Shown piece by piece: positions 35,883 through 46,100 of a stretch of 64,000 nt of DNA. The translations under genes and the position numbers were made by a program. The DNA comes from Bacillota bacterium (lineage in GTDB: Bacteria; Bacillota; Clostridia; Lachnospirales; Lachnospiraceae): positions 1-64,000 of the forward strand of contig JAEZZO010000058.1 of NCBI GenBank assembly GCA_023418475.1, read 5' to 3'. The first letter of the stretch is position 1. Each line of letters begins with the position of its first letter. The notes beneath the pieces were generated by a model that was not told the origin of the DNA, ran no database searches, and was given only the letters and a program-made list of their open reading frames with translations.

Positions 35883-37118
35883 GTGAGTAAAGTATTTGTA
35901 ATAGGAGGCGGGGCAGCCGGTATGCTTGGCGCGATAGCAGCGGCAAGAAACGGACACAAGGTTGTTTTGCTTGAAAAAAATGAAAAACTGGGTAAGAAAC
36001 TGTTTATCACCGGAAAGGGAAGGTGCAATCTTACGAATGCCTGTGATAAAGAAGAGTTCTTTCAGCAGATCGTGAGCAATCCTAAGTTTCTGTACCGCGC
36101 CTTTCATACCTTCAGTAATTTTGATACGATGGATTTTTTTGAACAGCTTGGATTATCCATTAAGACAGAACGGGGAAACCGTGTTTTTCCATCTTCCGAT
36201 AAATCCTCCGATGTGATTGCAGTGTTAAAACGTGAATTAGAACGGCAGTCTGTAGTAGTCCGATATCATAGCGAAGTCACAGAGATCGTTACCGAAGATG
36301 GCAGCTTTTCTGGAATCCGTCTTAAAAATTCAAAGGAAATATTAACCGGAGATGCAGTGATAATAGCAACAGGTGGATTATCTTATTCAACAACCGGTTC
36401 GACCGGCGATGGTTATCGCTTTGCAAGAAAAATGGGACATACTGTGACAGAACTCTATCCTTCTTTAGTTCCGCTACATGTGAAAGAAGCTTTTGTAAAG
36501 GATCTGATGGGACTTTCCTTAAGAAATATAGAAATTGTAATAAACTCTGGTGATAAACAAATGTACCGGGATTTTGGTGAATTGCTGTTTACTCATTTTG
36601 GTGTGAGCGGTCCAGTAATTTTAAGTGCGAGCAGTTATCTGGTAAATAACCTTTCAAGGCAGGAAACATTGATGCTTGGAATTGACCTTAAACCCGCTCT
36701 GACAGCGGAACAGCTGGATATTCGAATTTTACGGGATTTTGAAGAATTAAAAAATAAACAATTTAAGAATTCGCTTGAGCACCTATTGCCAAATAAATTA
36801 ATTGATGTTATCATTCGACTTAGTATGATTGATCCGGAGAAGAAAGTGAATTCAATTACAAAGGAAGAACGGCAAAGGCTTGTGCTTTTATTAAAGAATT
36901 TTACCTTTCATATTACAAAGCCTAGTGATTATAATCAGGCTGTTATTACAAAGGGCGGAATTAATATTAAGGAGATCAATCCCTCTACGATGGAAAGCAG
37001 ACTGGTAAATAATGTATATTTTATTGGAGAAGTTCTTGACTTAGACGCTTTGACCGGCGGTTTTAATTTACAAATTGCCTGGTCTACGGCCTATCTGGCA
37101 GGATGCTCTGTAAGATAG
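35883..37118 (+). CDS. HI0933-family FAD/NAD(P) flavoprotein
   Basis: The N-terminal dinucleotide-binding motif is VFVIGGGAAGMLGAIAAARN, followed by EKNEKLGKKLFITGKGRCN, characteristic of the HI0933/YtfP group of flavoproteins. FTHFGVSGPVILSASS and the C-terminal GEVLDLDALTGGFNLQIAW complete the FAD site. 411 aa. The ATG at 35862 is in frame but would overlap the ribosome binding site; GGAGG (35873-35877) is five bases before the GTG at 35883. The physiological substrate of this family is unknown. cmk and ispH follow, a common clostridial order. Confidence 0.87.
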   Translation: MSKVFVIGGGAAGMLGAIAAARNGHKVVLLEKNEKLGKKLFITGKGRCNLTNACDKEEFFQQIVSNPKFLYRAFHTFSNFDTMDFFEQLGLSIKTERGNRVFPSSDKSSDVIAVLKRELERQSVVVRYHSEVTEIVTEDGSFSGIRLKNSKEILTGDAVIIATGGLSYSTTGSTGDGYRFARKMGHTVTELYPSLVPLHVKEAFVKDLMGLSLRNIEIVINSGDKQMYRDFGELLFTHFGVSGPVILSASSYLVNNLSRQETLMLGIDLKPALTAEQLDIRILRDFEELKNKQFKNSLEHLLPNKLIDVIIRLSMIDPEKKVNSITKEERQRLVLLLKNFTFHITKPSDYNQAVITKGGINIKEINPSTMESRLVNNVYFIGEVLDLDALTGGFNLQIAWSTAYLAGCSVR

Positions 37119-37153
37119 AGATGTAAAAATAAGTAACTCGGAGGATAATTGCC

Positions 37154-37816
37154 ATGAAGAATTTTAATCTTGCAATTGACGGGCCGGCCGGAGCCGGTAA
37201 AAGTACCATTGCAAAGCAGATTGCCAGGCAGCTGGGGTTTATCTATGTGGATACAGGAGCGATGTACCGTGCTGTAGCGTTGTATTTTTTAAGAAATAAT
37301 ATTGATACCGCACAGAGTGATAAGATGGAACAGGCTTGTCAAAATGTGAATGTTACTATTACTTATCAGGACGGAGAACAGCTTGTCATTTTAAACGGCG
37401 AAAACGTTAACGATTTCATCCGTACGGAAGAGGTCGGCAATATGACCAGCACCATATCGGTAAATAAGGCAGTAAGGTTAAAGCTGCTTGAATTGCAGCA
37501 GGAGATTGCGAAAAAGGAAAGTGTAGTAATGGACGGAAGGGATATCGGGACATGTGTCCTTCCTGATGCCGACTTAAAAATCTATCTGACAGCAAGCTCC
37601 GCAGAGCGGGCAAAAAGAAGATGGATGCAGCTAAAAGATAAAGGAATTGATGCTCAGATCAGTGAAATTGAAAGGGACATTATCGAACGAGACAACAGGG
37701 ATATGACCAGAGAGATTGCCCCTCTTAAGCAGGCATGTGATGCCATTTATCTGGATACCTCCGATATGTCAATTGATGAGGTCGTGAATAAAATTGTTCG
37801 TATGGTTCGGATTTAG
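37154..37816 (+). CDS. cmk: Cytidylate kinase
   Basis: Phosphorylates CMP and dCMP using ATP. The P-loop is in IDGPAGAGKSTIAKQIA, followed by YVDTGAMYRAVALYFL, MDGRDIGTCVLPDADLKIYL and the lid RDNRDMTREIAPLKQA. 220 aa. It precedes ispH-rpsA with a short gap, the usual clostridial arrangement. Start ATG follows GGAGGA. Confidence 0.95.
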   Translation: MKNFNLAIDGPAGAGKSTIAKQIARQLGFIYVDTGAMYRAVALYFLRNNIDTAQSDKMEQACQNVNVTITYQDGEQLVILNGENVNDFIRTEEVGNMTSTISVNKAVRLKLLELQQEIAKKESVVMDGRDIGTCVLPDADLKIYLTASSAERAKRRWMQLKDKGIDAQISEIERDIIERDNRDMTREIAPLKQACDAIYLDTSDMSIDEVVNKIVRMVRI

Positions 37817-37902
37817 TTTTACAACGAGCTTTTTATATAATGGGATGGTTTATTATTAAGCGGCACTGCTGCCGAATATAATCGTAAAGGAAGTTGAATT
37901 CT

Positions 37903-39849
37903 TTGAAAATAACAACAGCAAAAAGTGCCGGATTTTGTTTTGGTGTACAAAGAGCAGTTGATCTGGTATATACAGAAGCATCGGCCGGTAATCATGTTTA
38001 TACCTTTGGGCCGATTATTCATAATGAAGAAGTGGTTGCAGATTTAAACAAAAAAGGTGTAACAGTCGTTGAAGCACCCGAAGAATTAAAAAACCTTCCG
38101 AAGGGAACAATAATTATACGATCCCACGGAGTTTCGGAACAGCTTCAGAAAGAACTTTCTTCCTATGGTCATAAAGTAATCGATGCAACCTGTCCATATG
38201 TAAAAAAAATTCACCAAGCTGTAATGGAAGAAAGTGCTGAGGGGCATCCTATTATTATCATCGGAAACGGATCTCATCCGGAAGTGGAAGGGATCGTCGG
38301 TTGGTGTCATAAATACTTACCGGAGTCTAATTTACCGGGATATACAGTGATAGAAAAGGAAGAGGAAGCGCAAAACTTTGATCTTCCGCGGGAAAATAAG
38401 CTTTGTATCGTAGCACAGACGACATTTAATTACAAGAAATTTCAAGATTTAGTTGAAATTATATCAAAAAAGGGTTATGATATACTTGTTTTAAACACAA
38501 TTTGTAATGCCACAAAAGAGCGTCAAACCGAAGCTTATCAATTAGCACAGCAGTCTGAGGCTATGATAGTGATTGGTGGGAAACATAGCTCAAATACAAG
38601 AAAGTTATATGAAATTTGTAAAAAAGAATGTGAAAATACTTACTATATACAGAAACTTGATGACCTGGATTTAAGTTTGCTTAAATCTTATCGAAACGTA
38701 GGTATTACAGCAGGGGCATCGACCCCAAACAATATTATCAAGGAGGTTCATACCGCTATGTCAGAAAAGAGTTTTGAACAATTATTAGAAGAAGAGAAAG
38801 TAGTGAAAATAAGCAACGGTGATGTTGTAGAAGGAATTGTCTTGGGTGTAAAAGAAGATGAAATCATCTTAAATATAGGCTACAAGTCGGAAGGTATCAT
38901 TACAAGAAATGAATATACCAATACACCTAACCTTGATTTAAGAACCGCTGTAACGGTAGGTGATACCATGCAGGCTAAGATTCTTAAAGTAAATGATGGT
39001 GAAGGACAAGTATCCTTAACCTATAAGAGGCTTGCTGCTGAAAAGGGTAACAAGAGACTCGAAGAAGCTTTTGAGAAGCATGAAGTTCTAACAGCAAAGG
39101 TTGCTGCGGTATTAAACGGCGGCTTGAGCGTAATCATTGATGAAGCAAGAGTATTTATCCCTGCCAGCCTTATATCAGATAGTTATGAGAAGGATCTTGC
39201 TAAATATGCAGGAGAGACAATTGAATTTGTAATTACAGAATTTAATCCGAAGAAGAGAAGAATAATTGGTGACCGCAAGCAGTTAATCGTTACAAAGAAA
39301 GATGCTTTAAAGAAAGATTTATTCAGCAGAATTGCAGTTGGAATGACAATTGAGGGTACTGTCAAAAATATTACGGATTTTGGTGCATTCATTGATCTTG
39401 GCGGTGCTGACGGATTACTTCATATCTCCGAAATGTCTTGGGGAAGAGTTGAGAATCCGAAGAAGGTATTCAAGGTTGGTGATGTTGTAAAGGCTTTCGT
39501 AAAAGATATACAGGGTGAGAAGATTGCGCTGAGCTTAAAATTTGAAGGTGCAAATCCTTGGATTAATGCCGAAGAAAAATATGCAGTTGGTAATGTGGTA
39601 AGTGGTACGATTGCCCGTATGACTGATTTTGGCGCTTTTGTAGAGTTAGAACCTGGTATTGATGCACTCCTTCATGTATCACAGATTTCCAGAGAGCATG
39701 TTGAGAAACCTTCTGATGCTTTGAAAATCGGACAGGAAATCACAGCGAAGGTAGTAGAATTTAACAAGGAAGATAAAAAGATCAGCTTAAGTGTAAAAGC
39801 TCTTGAGGCACCTGTTGAAGCATCCGCTGAGACTGATATGGCACAGTAG
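37903..39849 (+). CDS. ispH: Fused 4-hydroxy-3-methylbut-2-enyl diphosphate reductase and ribosomal protein S1
   Basis: The N-terminal half (about 1-280) is the Fe-S enzyme IspH, last step of the MEP isoprenoid pathway. The cluster cysteines are in SAGFCFGVQRAV, DATCPYVKK and NTICNATKERQ, and the substrate motif is in GGKHSSNT. It continues in frame into four S1 RNA-binding repeats (starting near residues 300, 385, 480 and 565), with DFGAFIDLGGADGLLHIS and DFGAFVELEPGIDALLHVSQ in the last two. This fusion is known in Clostridia. The start is a TTG; AGGAAG at 37888-37893 is nine bases from TTG 37903, which gives MKITTAKSAG. TTG 37894 is an alternative. Confidence 0.93.
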   Translation: MKITTAKSAGFCFGVQRAVDLVYTEASAGNHVYTFGPIIHNEEVVADLNKKGVTVVEAPEELKNLPKGTIIIRSHGVSEQLQKELSSYGHKVIDATCPYVKKIHQAVMEESAEGHPIIIIGNGSHPEVEGIVGWCHKYLPESNLPGYTVIEKEEEAQNFDLPRENKLCIVAQTTFNYKKFQDLVEIISKKGYDILVLNTICNATKERQTEAYQLAQQSEAMIVIGGKHSSNTRKLYEICKKECENTYYIQKLDDLDLSLLKSYRNVGITAGASTPNNIIKEVHTAMSEKSFEQLLEEEKVVKISNGDVVEGIVLGVKEDEIILNIGYKSEGIITRNEYTNTPNLDLRTAVTVGDTMQAKILKVNDGEGQVSLTYKRLAAEKGNKRLEEAFEKHEVLTAKVAAVLNGGLSVIIDEARVFIPASLISDSYEKDLAKYAGETIEFVITEFNPKKRRIIGDRKQLIVTKKDALKKDLFSRIAVGMTIEGTVKNITDFGAFIDLGGADGLLHISEMSWGRVENPKKVFKVGDVVKAFVKDIQGEKIALSLKFEGANPWINAEEKYAVGNVVSGTIARMTDFGAFVELEPGIDALLHVSQISREHVEKPSDALKIGQEITAKVVEFNKEDKKISLSVKALEAPVEASAETDMAQ

Positions 39850-39882
39850 TAATAAAACAACATATGATAAAGGAGAAACGAC

Positions 39883-40662
39883 TTGCTTGGCACTTATGAA
39901 GCTTTTAAACAATCCATTTATGATATGACTAAAATTGATTTAAACGCTTACAAAGAACGTCAGATGAAACGGCGGATTGAGGCGTTGATTACAAAGCATA
40001 GTATTGAATCCTATTCCGAATATGTTAATAAGCTTAAGTCAGATAAGGTTATCTATGAAGAATTTATCAATTATATAACAATAAATGTTTCGGAATTCTT
40101 CCGAAACCCTGAGCAATGGACTCTGTTGGAAAGAGAAGTAATTCCATATTTGATGGAGCGCTTTGGAAAAGATCTGAAAATTTGGAGTGCGGCATGCTCT
40201 ACCGGAGACGAACCATATTCATTGGTTATGTTACTCTCAAAGTTTATACCGCTGAATAAAATTAAGATTATCGCAACTGACATTGACAAACAGGTAATGG
40301 ATAAAGCAAAAGTAGGACTTTATCATGAAAAAAGTTTAAAAGGTGTACCGGATGATTTCCTGAAAAAATATTTTGTGAAAATTAATGAACATACTTATCA
40401 GATAACAGATCAGATTAAAGCATGTGTTGAGTTTAAACAGCATGATTTGTTAAGGGATGCTTATCCGGCAGGCTGTGATTTAATTATTTGCCGTAATGTC
40501 CTGATCTATTTCACGGATGAGGCAAAGAATAAAATTTATATGGATTTTCATAAAGCGTTAAAGAAGGAAGCATTATTATTTGTAGGCAGCACGGAACAGA
40601 TCATTCAAGCGCAGCAGATTGGTTTTAGTAATTTTAAATCATTTTTTTATAAAAAGGTATAG
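39883..40662 (+). CDS. cheR: CheR-type protein-glutamate methyltransferase
   Basis: SAM-dependent methyltransferase that methylates glutamates of chemoreceptors. It has a helical N-terminal domain and the family marks NVSEFFRNPEQW, WSAACSTGDEPYSL (SAM binding), ATDIDKQVMDKAK and LIICRNVLIYFT. 259 aa. The start is a TTG, seven bases after AGGAG. No other chemotaxis gene is nearby: it sits between ispH-rpsA and plsX, a position also seen in other Clostridia. An alternative target is possible. Confidence 0.9.
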   Translation: MLGTYEAFKQSIYDMTKIDLNAYKERQMKRRIEALITKHSIESYSEYVNKLKSDKVIYEEFINYITINVSEFFRNPEQWTLLEREVIPYLMERFGKDLKIWSAACSTGDEPYSLVMLLSKFIPLNKIKIIATDIDKQVMDKAKVGLYHEKSLKGVPDDFLKKYFVKINEHTYQITDQIKACVEFKQHDLLRDAYPAGCDLIICRNVLIYFTDEAKNKIYMDFHKALKKEALLFVGSTEQIIQAQQIGFSNFKSFFYKKV

Positions 40663-40668
40663 CATTTT

Positions 40669-40697
40669 AAACCTCCGCGCATTTAGCGGAGGTTTTC
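40669..40697 (+). terminator. Intrinsic terminator of cheR
   Basis: AACCTCCGC (40670-40678) pairs with GCGGAGGTT (40686-40694), with a short T tail. Confidence 0.85.
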
Positions 40698-40700
40698 CTA

Positions 40701-40747
40701 TTCCAAACAATAGAAAGTTCGCGAAACGTGCTTTCTATTGTTTGGAA
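40701..40747. repeat. Perfect 17-bp inverted repeat after cheR
   Basis: TTCCAAACAATAGAAAG (40701-40717) is the exact reverse complement of CTTTCTATTGTTTGGAA (40731-40747), with a 13-nt spacer that contains TTCGCGAA. It follows a complete terminator, so it is not needed to end cheR transcription. It may be a REP-like or mobile-element relic. Confidence 0.7.
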
Positions 40748-40785
40748 AGACAAAGTTTTGTTCTATTTATATTTCAAAAATGTGG

Positions 40786-40814
40786 TTGATTTTTGGAATA
40801 ATATCGAGTATATT
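40786..40814 (+). promoter_or_regulatory. Promoter upstream of plsX
   Basis: TTGATT (40786-40791), a 17-bp spacer and TATATT (40809-40814), about 120 bases before plsX. Confidence 0.55.
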
Positions 40815-40896
40815 GATTAATAGATTAGCTAACAGTTGCATAGGATACTTAAAATATGCCTGATAGCTAAATATATTATTAGGTATCGGATATCAG

Positions 40897-40915
40897 ATTA
40901 CCTTATCAAGGTAAT
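40897..40915. promoter_or_regulatory. Inverted repeat in the plsX leader
   Basis: ATTACCTT-atc-AAGGTAAT, an 8-bp perfect palindrome directly before the GGAGG site of plsX. It could be an operator or a leader hairpin of the lipid genes. It does not resemble a recognised FapR box. Confidence 0.4.
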
Positions 40916-40936
40916 GCGTACCGGACGGAGGATAAT

Positions 40937-41950
40937 ATGCACAAGATAGTAACAGTTGCAGTCGATGCGATGGGTGGGGACAACGCGCCTTCCGAAATTA
41001 TTAAAGGAGCGGTTCTTGCAGTTTCTGAGAATAATGACATTAAAATAATTCTTACCGGTGATGAAAGTGTCATTCAAAAGGAACTGGGTGAGTATAATTA
41101 TGACAAAGAGCGTATTTTAATCGTACATGCACCTGAAATCATAACCAATTGTGAGGCGCCGGTAATGGCTATTAGACGGAAGAAGAACTCCTCCATAGTA
41201 GCAGCTCTTAATCTGGTGAAAAACGGAGAAGCAGATGCTTTTGTATCAGCCGGAAGTACTGGTGCAGTTTTGGCAGGCGGACAGCTGATCATTGGAAGAA
41301 TAGAGGGTGTGGAGCGACCTCCTTTGGCACCTTTGATACCAACGATGAATGGGGTTTCATTATTAGTGGATTGTGGCGCAAATGTTGATGCAAGATCATC
41401 CCACCTGGTGCAGTTTGCCAAAATGGGATCGATTTATATGGAAAATGTCATTGGTATTAAAAATCCCAGAGTTGCGATTGTGAATATCGGAGCAGAAGAA
41501 GAAAAAGGCAATATGCTGGTTAAAGAAACTTTTCCACTTTTAAAGAACTGTAATGATATCAATTTTATCGGCAGTATTGAAGCTAGAGAAATTCCAAATG
41601 GCGGAGCAGATGTCATCGTTTGTGAGGCGTTTGTCGGCAATGTAATATTGAAGCTTTATGAAGGACTTGGAACAGCATTAGTAAAGAAAATTAAAACAGG
41701 CCTGATGAGTACTACAAAGAGTAAAATAGGAGCATTATTATGCAAACCGGCTCTGAAGGAGACCCTGAAGGATTTTGATGCCTCTAGATATGGCGGGGCG
41801 CCGCTTCTTGGCTTAAAAGGTCTTGTTGTAAAAACACATGGTAGTTCCAAGAGTGGAGAAATACGTAACTCTATTTTACAGTGTGTTACTTTTACCAAAC
41901 AGCAAATTAATGAGAAAATCAGGAAAAATCTCAATAATAATGAAGAATGA
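40937..41950 (+). CDS. plsX: Phosphate acyltransferase PlsX
   Basis: Converts acyl-ACP to acyl-phosphate at the start of glycerolipid synthesis. It has the family start VTVAVDAMGGDNAPSEIIKG, AGSTGAVLAGG, DCGANVDARSSHL, GAEEEKGN and the C-terminal GGAPLLGLKGLVVKTHGSSK. Length 337 aa. Start ATG follows GGAGGA. acpP is 18 bp downstream, so the two lipid genes are cotranscribed. Confidence 0.95.
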   Translation: MHKIVTVAVDAMGGDNAPSEIIKGAVLAVSENNDIKIILTGDESVIQKELGEYNYDKERILIVHAPEIITNCEAPVMAIRRKKNSSIVAALNLVKNGEADAFVSAGSTGAVLAGGQLIIGRIEGVERPPLAPLIPTMNGVSLLVDCGANVDARSSHLVQFAKMGSIYMENVIGIKNPRVAIVNIGAEEEKGNMLVKETFPLLKNCNDINFIGSIEAREIPNGGADVIVCEAFVGNVILKLYEGLGTALVKKIKTGLMSTTKSKIGALLCKPALKETLKDFDASRYGGAPLLGLKGLVVKTHGSSKSGEIRNSILQCVTFTKQQINEKIRKNLNNNEE

Positions 41951-41968
41951 AAAGAAGGGTGAATAAAG

Positions 41969-42199
41969 ATGGAATTTGAAAAATTACAGAAAATTATCAG
42001 TGAAGTATTAAATGTTGACGAAGATGAAATTACAATGGAAACAACCTTTGTAGACGACCTTGGTGCTGACTCGTTAGACGTATTCCAGATTATCATGGGA
42101 ATCGAAGAAGAATTTGACATTGAAATTGCAAATGAAGATGCAGAAAATATCGTTACAGTTGCAGATGCAATTGAGCAGATAAAAAATGCAGTGAACTAA
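41969..42199 (+). CDS. acpP: Acyl carrier protein
   Basis: 76-aa acidic helical protein that carries acyl chains in fatty-acid synthesis. The 4'-phosphopantetheine attachment Ser is in the perfect DSL motif, in DDLGADSLDVFQIIMG. It follows plsX and precedes rnc, a neighbourhood conserved in Firmicutes. A terminator hairpin separates it from rnc. Confidence 0.97.
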   Translation: MEFEKLQKIISEVLNVDEDEITMETTFVDDLGADSLDVFQIIMGIEEEFDIEIANEDAENIVTVADAIEQIKNAVN

Positions 42200-42309
42200 T
42201 ACATAGTTTTAGAGATGCATAATGCGCTATCTTGAAGGAAAGCGGTTGCTTCTTGTAAAGCTGAATGAAATCAGTATGGTGATATAAGAATATAGTAAGC
42301 ACTTTGAAT

Positions 42310-42348
42310 AAGCCCTATAAATAAGGCTTGCCTTATTTATGGGCTTTT
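42310..42348 (+). terminator. Intrinsic terminator between acpP and rnc
   Basis: AAGCCC-t-ATAAATAAGG (42310-42326) pairs with CCTTATTTAT-GGGCTT (42331-42346), followed by TT and CATAAT. Read-through into rnc is likely. Confidence 0.75.
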
Positions 42349-42384
42349 CATAATATTATCCTTGAAAGGAAATGGACCGATTTT

Positions 42385-43095
42385 ATGAAAATATGCCGGA
42401 AAGCGGATGAAAAGCTTGTTGTTTTTGAGAATGCAATAGGATATCATTTTTCGGATCCCTCTGTTCTGATGCATGCTTTGACGCATAGTTCCTATGCGAA
42501 TGAGATGCGAATGGAAAAGGAAAAGAATAATGAACGTCTGGAATTTCTCGGGGATGCAGTATTAGAGCTGGTAACCAGCGAGACAATTTATAATGAGTAT
42601 AAACAACTGACAGAAGGAGACTTAACGAAGCTTCGTGCCAGTATTGTCTGTGAGCAAACCCTGTCAAAATGTGCTATGGATTTGAATTTAGGAGATTATT
42701 TGCTGCTTGGTAAAGGAGAAGATATATCGGGTGGAAGAAGCAGGGCCTCTATTTTGTCCGATACTTTGGAAGCTGTAATTGGGGCCATTTATTTAGACGG
42801 TGGTTTTACTAATGCAAAAGAGTTTATCAGAGATTATATATTAGCTGATGTTAAAAACAAAGATCTCTTTTTCGATAGTAAGACTATCTTACAAGAAATA
42901 ATCCAGAATGATAATAACAAGCAGAAATTACGTTATAAATTAATTTCGGAAGAAGGACCGGATCATAATAAGTCATTTACGATTGCTGTCTGTGTGGGGA
43001 ACGACGAAATCGGGTGCGGCATAGGCCGTACTAAAAAAGCTGCAGAACAGGAAGCTGCATACCAGGCTATTCAGAAATTACGAAGTCAGAAATAA
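42385..43095 (+). CDS. rnc: Ribonuclease III
   Basis: Double-strand-specific endoribonuclease for rRNA and mRNA processing. The catalytic signature NNERLEFLGDAVLELV is in the N-terminal domain (about residue 40), with a second acidic patch in SDTLEAVIGAIYLDGG. A C-terminal double-stranded RNA-binding domain ends GRTKKAAEQEAAYQAIQ. The frame opens further upstream at 42328, but the first ATG giving a family-like N-terminus is 42385; GAAAGG lies 15 bases before it. Upstream of smc, as in most Firmicutes. Confidence 0.94.
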   Translation: MKICRKADEKLVVFENAIGYHFSDPSVLMHALTHSSYANEMRMEKEKNNERLEFLGDAVLELVTSETIYNEYKQLTEGDLTKLRASIVCEQTLSKCAMDLNLGDYLLLGKGEDISGGRSRASILSDTLEAVIGAIYLDGGFTNAKEFIRDYILADVKNKDLFFDSKTILQEIIQNDNNKQKLRYKLISEEGPDHNKSFTIAVCVGNDEIGCGIGRTKKAAEQEAAYQAIQKLRSQK

Positions 43096-43198
43096 CTGCT
43101 ATCAATTATAAATTCTTTTTTATCCAAAAGCTTAAATATTCGGAAATACTTTGTCATGCCGCGAGAACAGGCATGGAATGACGGATGGGAGACTATGA

Positions 43199-46100
43199 AT
43201 GTATTTAAAAAGTATTGAAATTCACGGTTTTAAATCGTTTGCCAATAAAATGGTACTGGAATTTCATGATGGCATAACCGGTATTGTAGGACCTAACGGT
43301 AGTGGTAAAAGTAATGTAGCAGATGCAGTCAGATGGGTACTTGGAGAACAAAGTGCAAAGCAGCTGCGTGGAGCTAAAATGGAGGATGTTATTTTTTCCG
43401 GTACACAAGCCCGTAAACCGCTCGGCTTTGCCTATGTTGCAATTACGATGAATAATTCCGATCACAAATTACCGATAGAATATGAGGAAGTAACGATTGC
43501 GCGAAGAGTATATCGTTCCGGTGAAAGTGAATATTTAATTAATGGTGCATCCTGCAGGCTGAAGGATGTGTATGAGATGTTTCTGGATACCGGTATCGGC
43601 AAGGAAGGTTATTCCATTATCGGACAAGGACAGATTGATAAGATCTTAAGCGGTAAACCGGAAGATCGCCGGGAACTTTTTGATGAAGCAGCCGGAATTG
43701 TGAAATTCAAACGCAGAAAGAATACCGCAGAAAAGAATCTGGAAGAAGAAAAACTTAATTTATCTCGTGTTTCTGATATTATTAAGGAAATTGAGAAACA
43801 ACTGGCACCGCTTGAAAGACAATCTGAAGTAGCAAAGGAATATCTAAAGCTTAAGGAGGAGTTAAAAGGTCTGGAAGTAAATCTGTTTCTGATGGAATAT
43901 GAAAAACTGCGTGACGCCAAGGAACAGATTGATGAAAAACTTACGATTGCGAATTCCGACCTGGATCAGGCGAAGAAAGAATATGAGAATACAAAGGAAG
44001 AATACATTCATTTAGAACAGCAGCTTGAAGAATATAGTAAAATAATTGAGCTGGATCGGAATGAATATAATGAGTATAAACTTTCCATCGAAAAAGCGGA
44101 AGGTGAGATCAAGGTTTTACAGGAACAAATCAGTTTTGCACTGCAAAATGATGAATATATTAAGAACCGTATACATACGAATCAACAGGATATCCAAAGT
44201 AAGAAGGAAGAGGAAAGCGGATATCTGAAGGATAAAGAAACAATCGATATTAAATTATCGGAAACGGATGATCTGTTAAGTAGTGCCCTGTTGACACTGG
44301 ATAAAATCAAAGAGAATATTGTGAAATATTCCAAGGAGATTGAAGCGTGTAACAATGAAATCTTTGAATATTTAAATATTAATTCCGGTATAAAAAGCAG
44401 TATGCAGCGCTATGAGACAATGTTGGAACAAAATAATATCCGCAGAGCAGAGCTGAATCAAAGAATATTAAAGATTAAAAGTGAGGAAAGCCAGTATAAT
44501 GAAGTAATCGACAACTGCCTGGAGAATTTAAACACAATATCCGAGCTGCTTCTTCAAAAAAACCGGGAAAGCAGTAGTTTAGAGCAATCAATTACCGAAA
44601 GTCAGGGTTTTATTGATCAATACAGTAAGAAATACAATGAGGTACAAGCTCATTTTCTGCGGGATAAGTCACGGTTAGAATCATTAATGAATCTGACAGA
44701 ACGTTATGAAGGATACGGAATAAGTATAAAGAAGGTGATGGAACGTAAAGCTTTTATGCCTGGGATTATAGGTGTTGTAGCGGATATCATTAAGGTGGAA
44801 AAAGCCTATGAAACTGCGATCGAGACAGCGCTTGGAGGTACAATTCAAAATATTGTTACCGATAATGAGGCGACTGCCAAGGAACTGATCCATTATTTAA
44901 AACAGAATAAATTCGGACGGGCTACTTTTTTGCCTTTGACAAATATACAGGCAGGGTCAGGGTTATCCAATGAGAAAGTTTTAAAAGAAGCAGGTGTAGT
45001 AGGTATTGCCAGCAGTCTTGTTGAAAATGACAAGAAAATGGATGCATTAATTGACTATCTTCTTGGTAAAATTATAGTTGTTGATCATATGGATCATGCT
45101 GTTGAAATTGCGAGAAAATATCATTACAGTCTTCGAATTGTAACACTTGAAGGAGAATTGCTGACGCCTGGTGGTTCCATATCAGGGGGAGCCTATAAAA
45201 ATGCCAGTAACCTTCTTGGAAGAAGACGTGAAATAGAAGAAATGGAGGAGCAGGTTGCTCTTGTGCAAAAAGAAGCTGCAAAACTGCTGCAGCGGAAAGA
45301 AGAGTGCAGGGAAAACAGGACAAGACTCCGTGAACGGTTAGAGACACTAAAAAAGCAAACTCAGGAGCACTATCTGGAGCAAAATACCGCCAGGTTGAAT
45401 TTAGACCGGGAACAGGGAAAGAAAGCAGAAGCTGAGACCATTTATCAGGAGTATGTGAAAGAGCTTCAGGAAATTGATTTTCAAGCAAATGATTTAAAGG
45501 GCAAGCTAAGTAAATTAACAGATTCTCTGAATGAGAATATACAGCGAAACAAAGAAAAAGAGGCAATGATTGACGCACTTACAAAGCTTCTGAATGAGGA
45601 ACGTATCAAGGAGCAGGCCGCCGGTGAAAAATCCTCACACATAAAACTTGAATTTTCATCTTTAGAGCAAAATAATCAGTATCTGCTGGAAAATGTTAAA
45701 CGTGTGAAAAGAGAGATTGATAAACTCTATGGAGAAGAAGCGTCTCTAAAAGCGGATATTGCGAAGACGAATCAGACGGTAAACGAGAAACAGATGGTTA
45801 TCTCACAAACAGAACATCTGATCGAAACTTATAAAAACTCTCTTGCCGGATTGGATCATAAAATAAATTCCGAACAAAGCGAAAGAGAACAGATTACAAG
45901 TATTCATAAGAGCTTCTTTACAAAAAGGGAAGATCTTTCGGGCAGAATGAATGAACTGGATAAGGAATGCTACCGCTTAAATGCACAGAAAGAGAAATTA
46001 ATAGAGCAATCCGACCAACAGATGAGTTATATGTGGGAGGAATATGAGCTTACCTATACAACGGCTTTCGATTTTTCGAAAAAAGAAGAAATCAGCCTTC

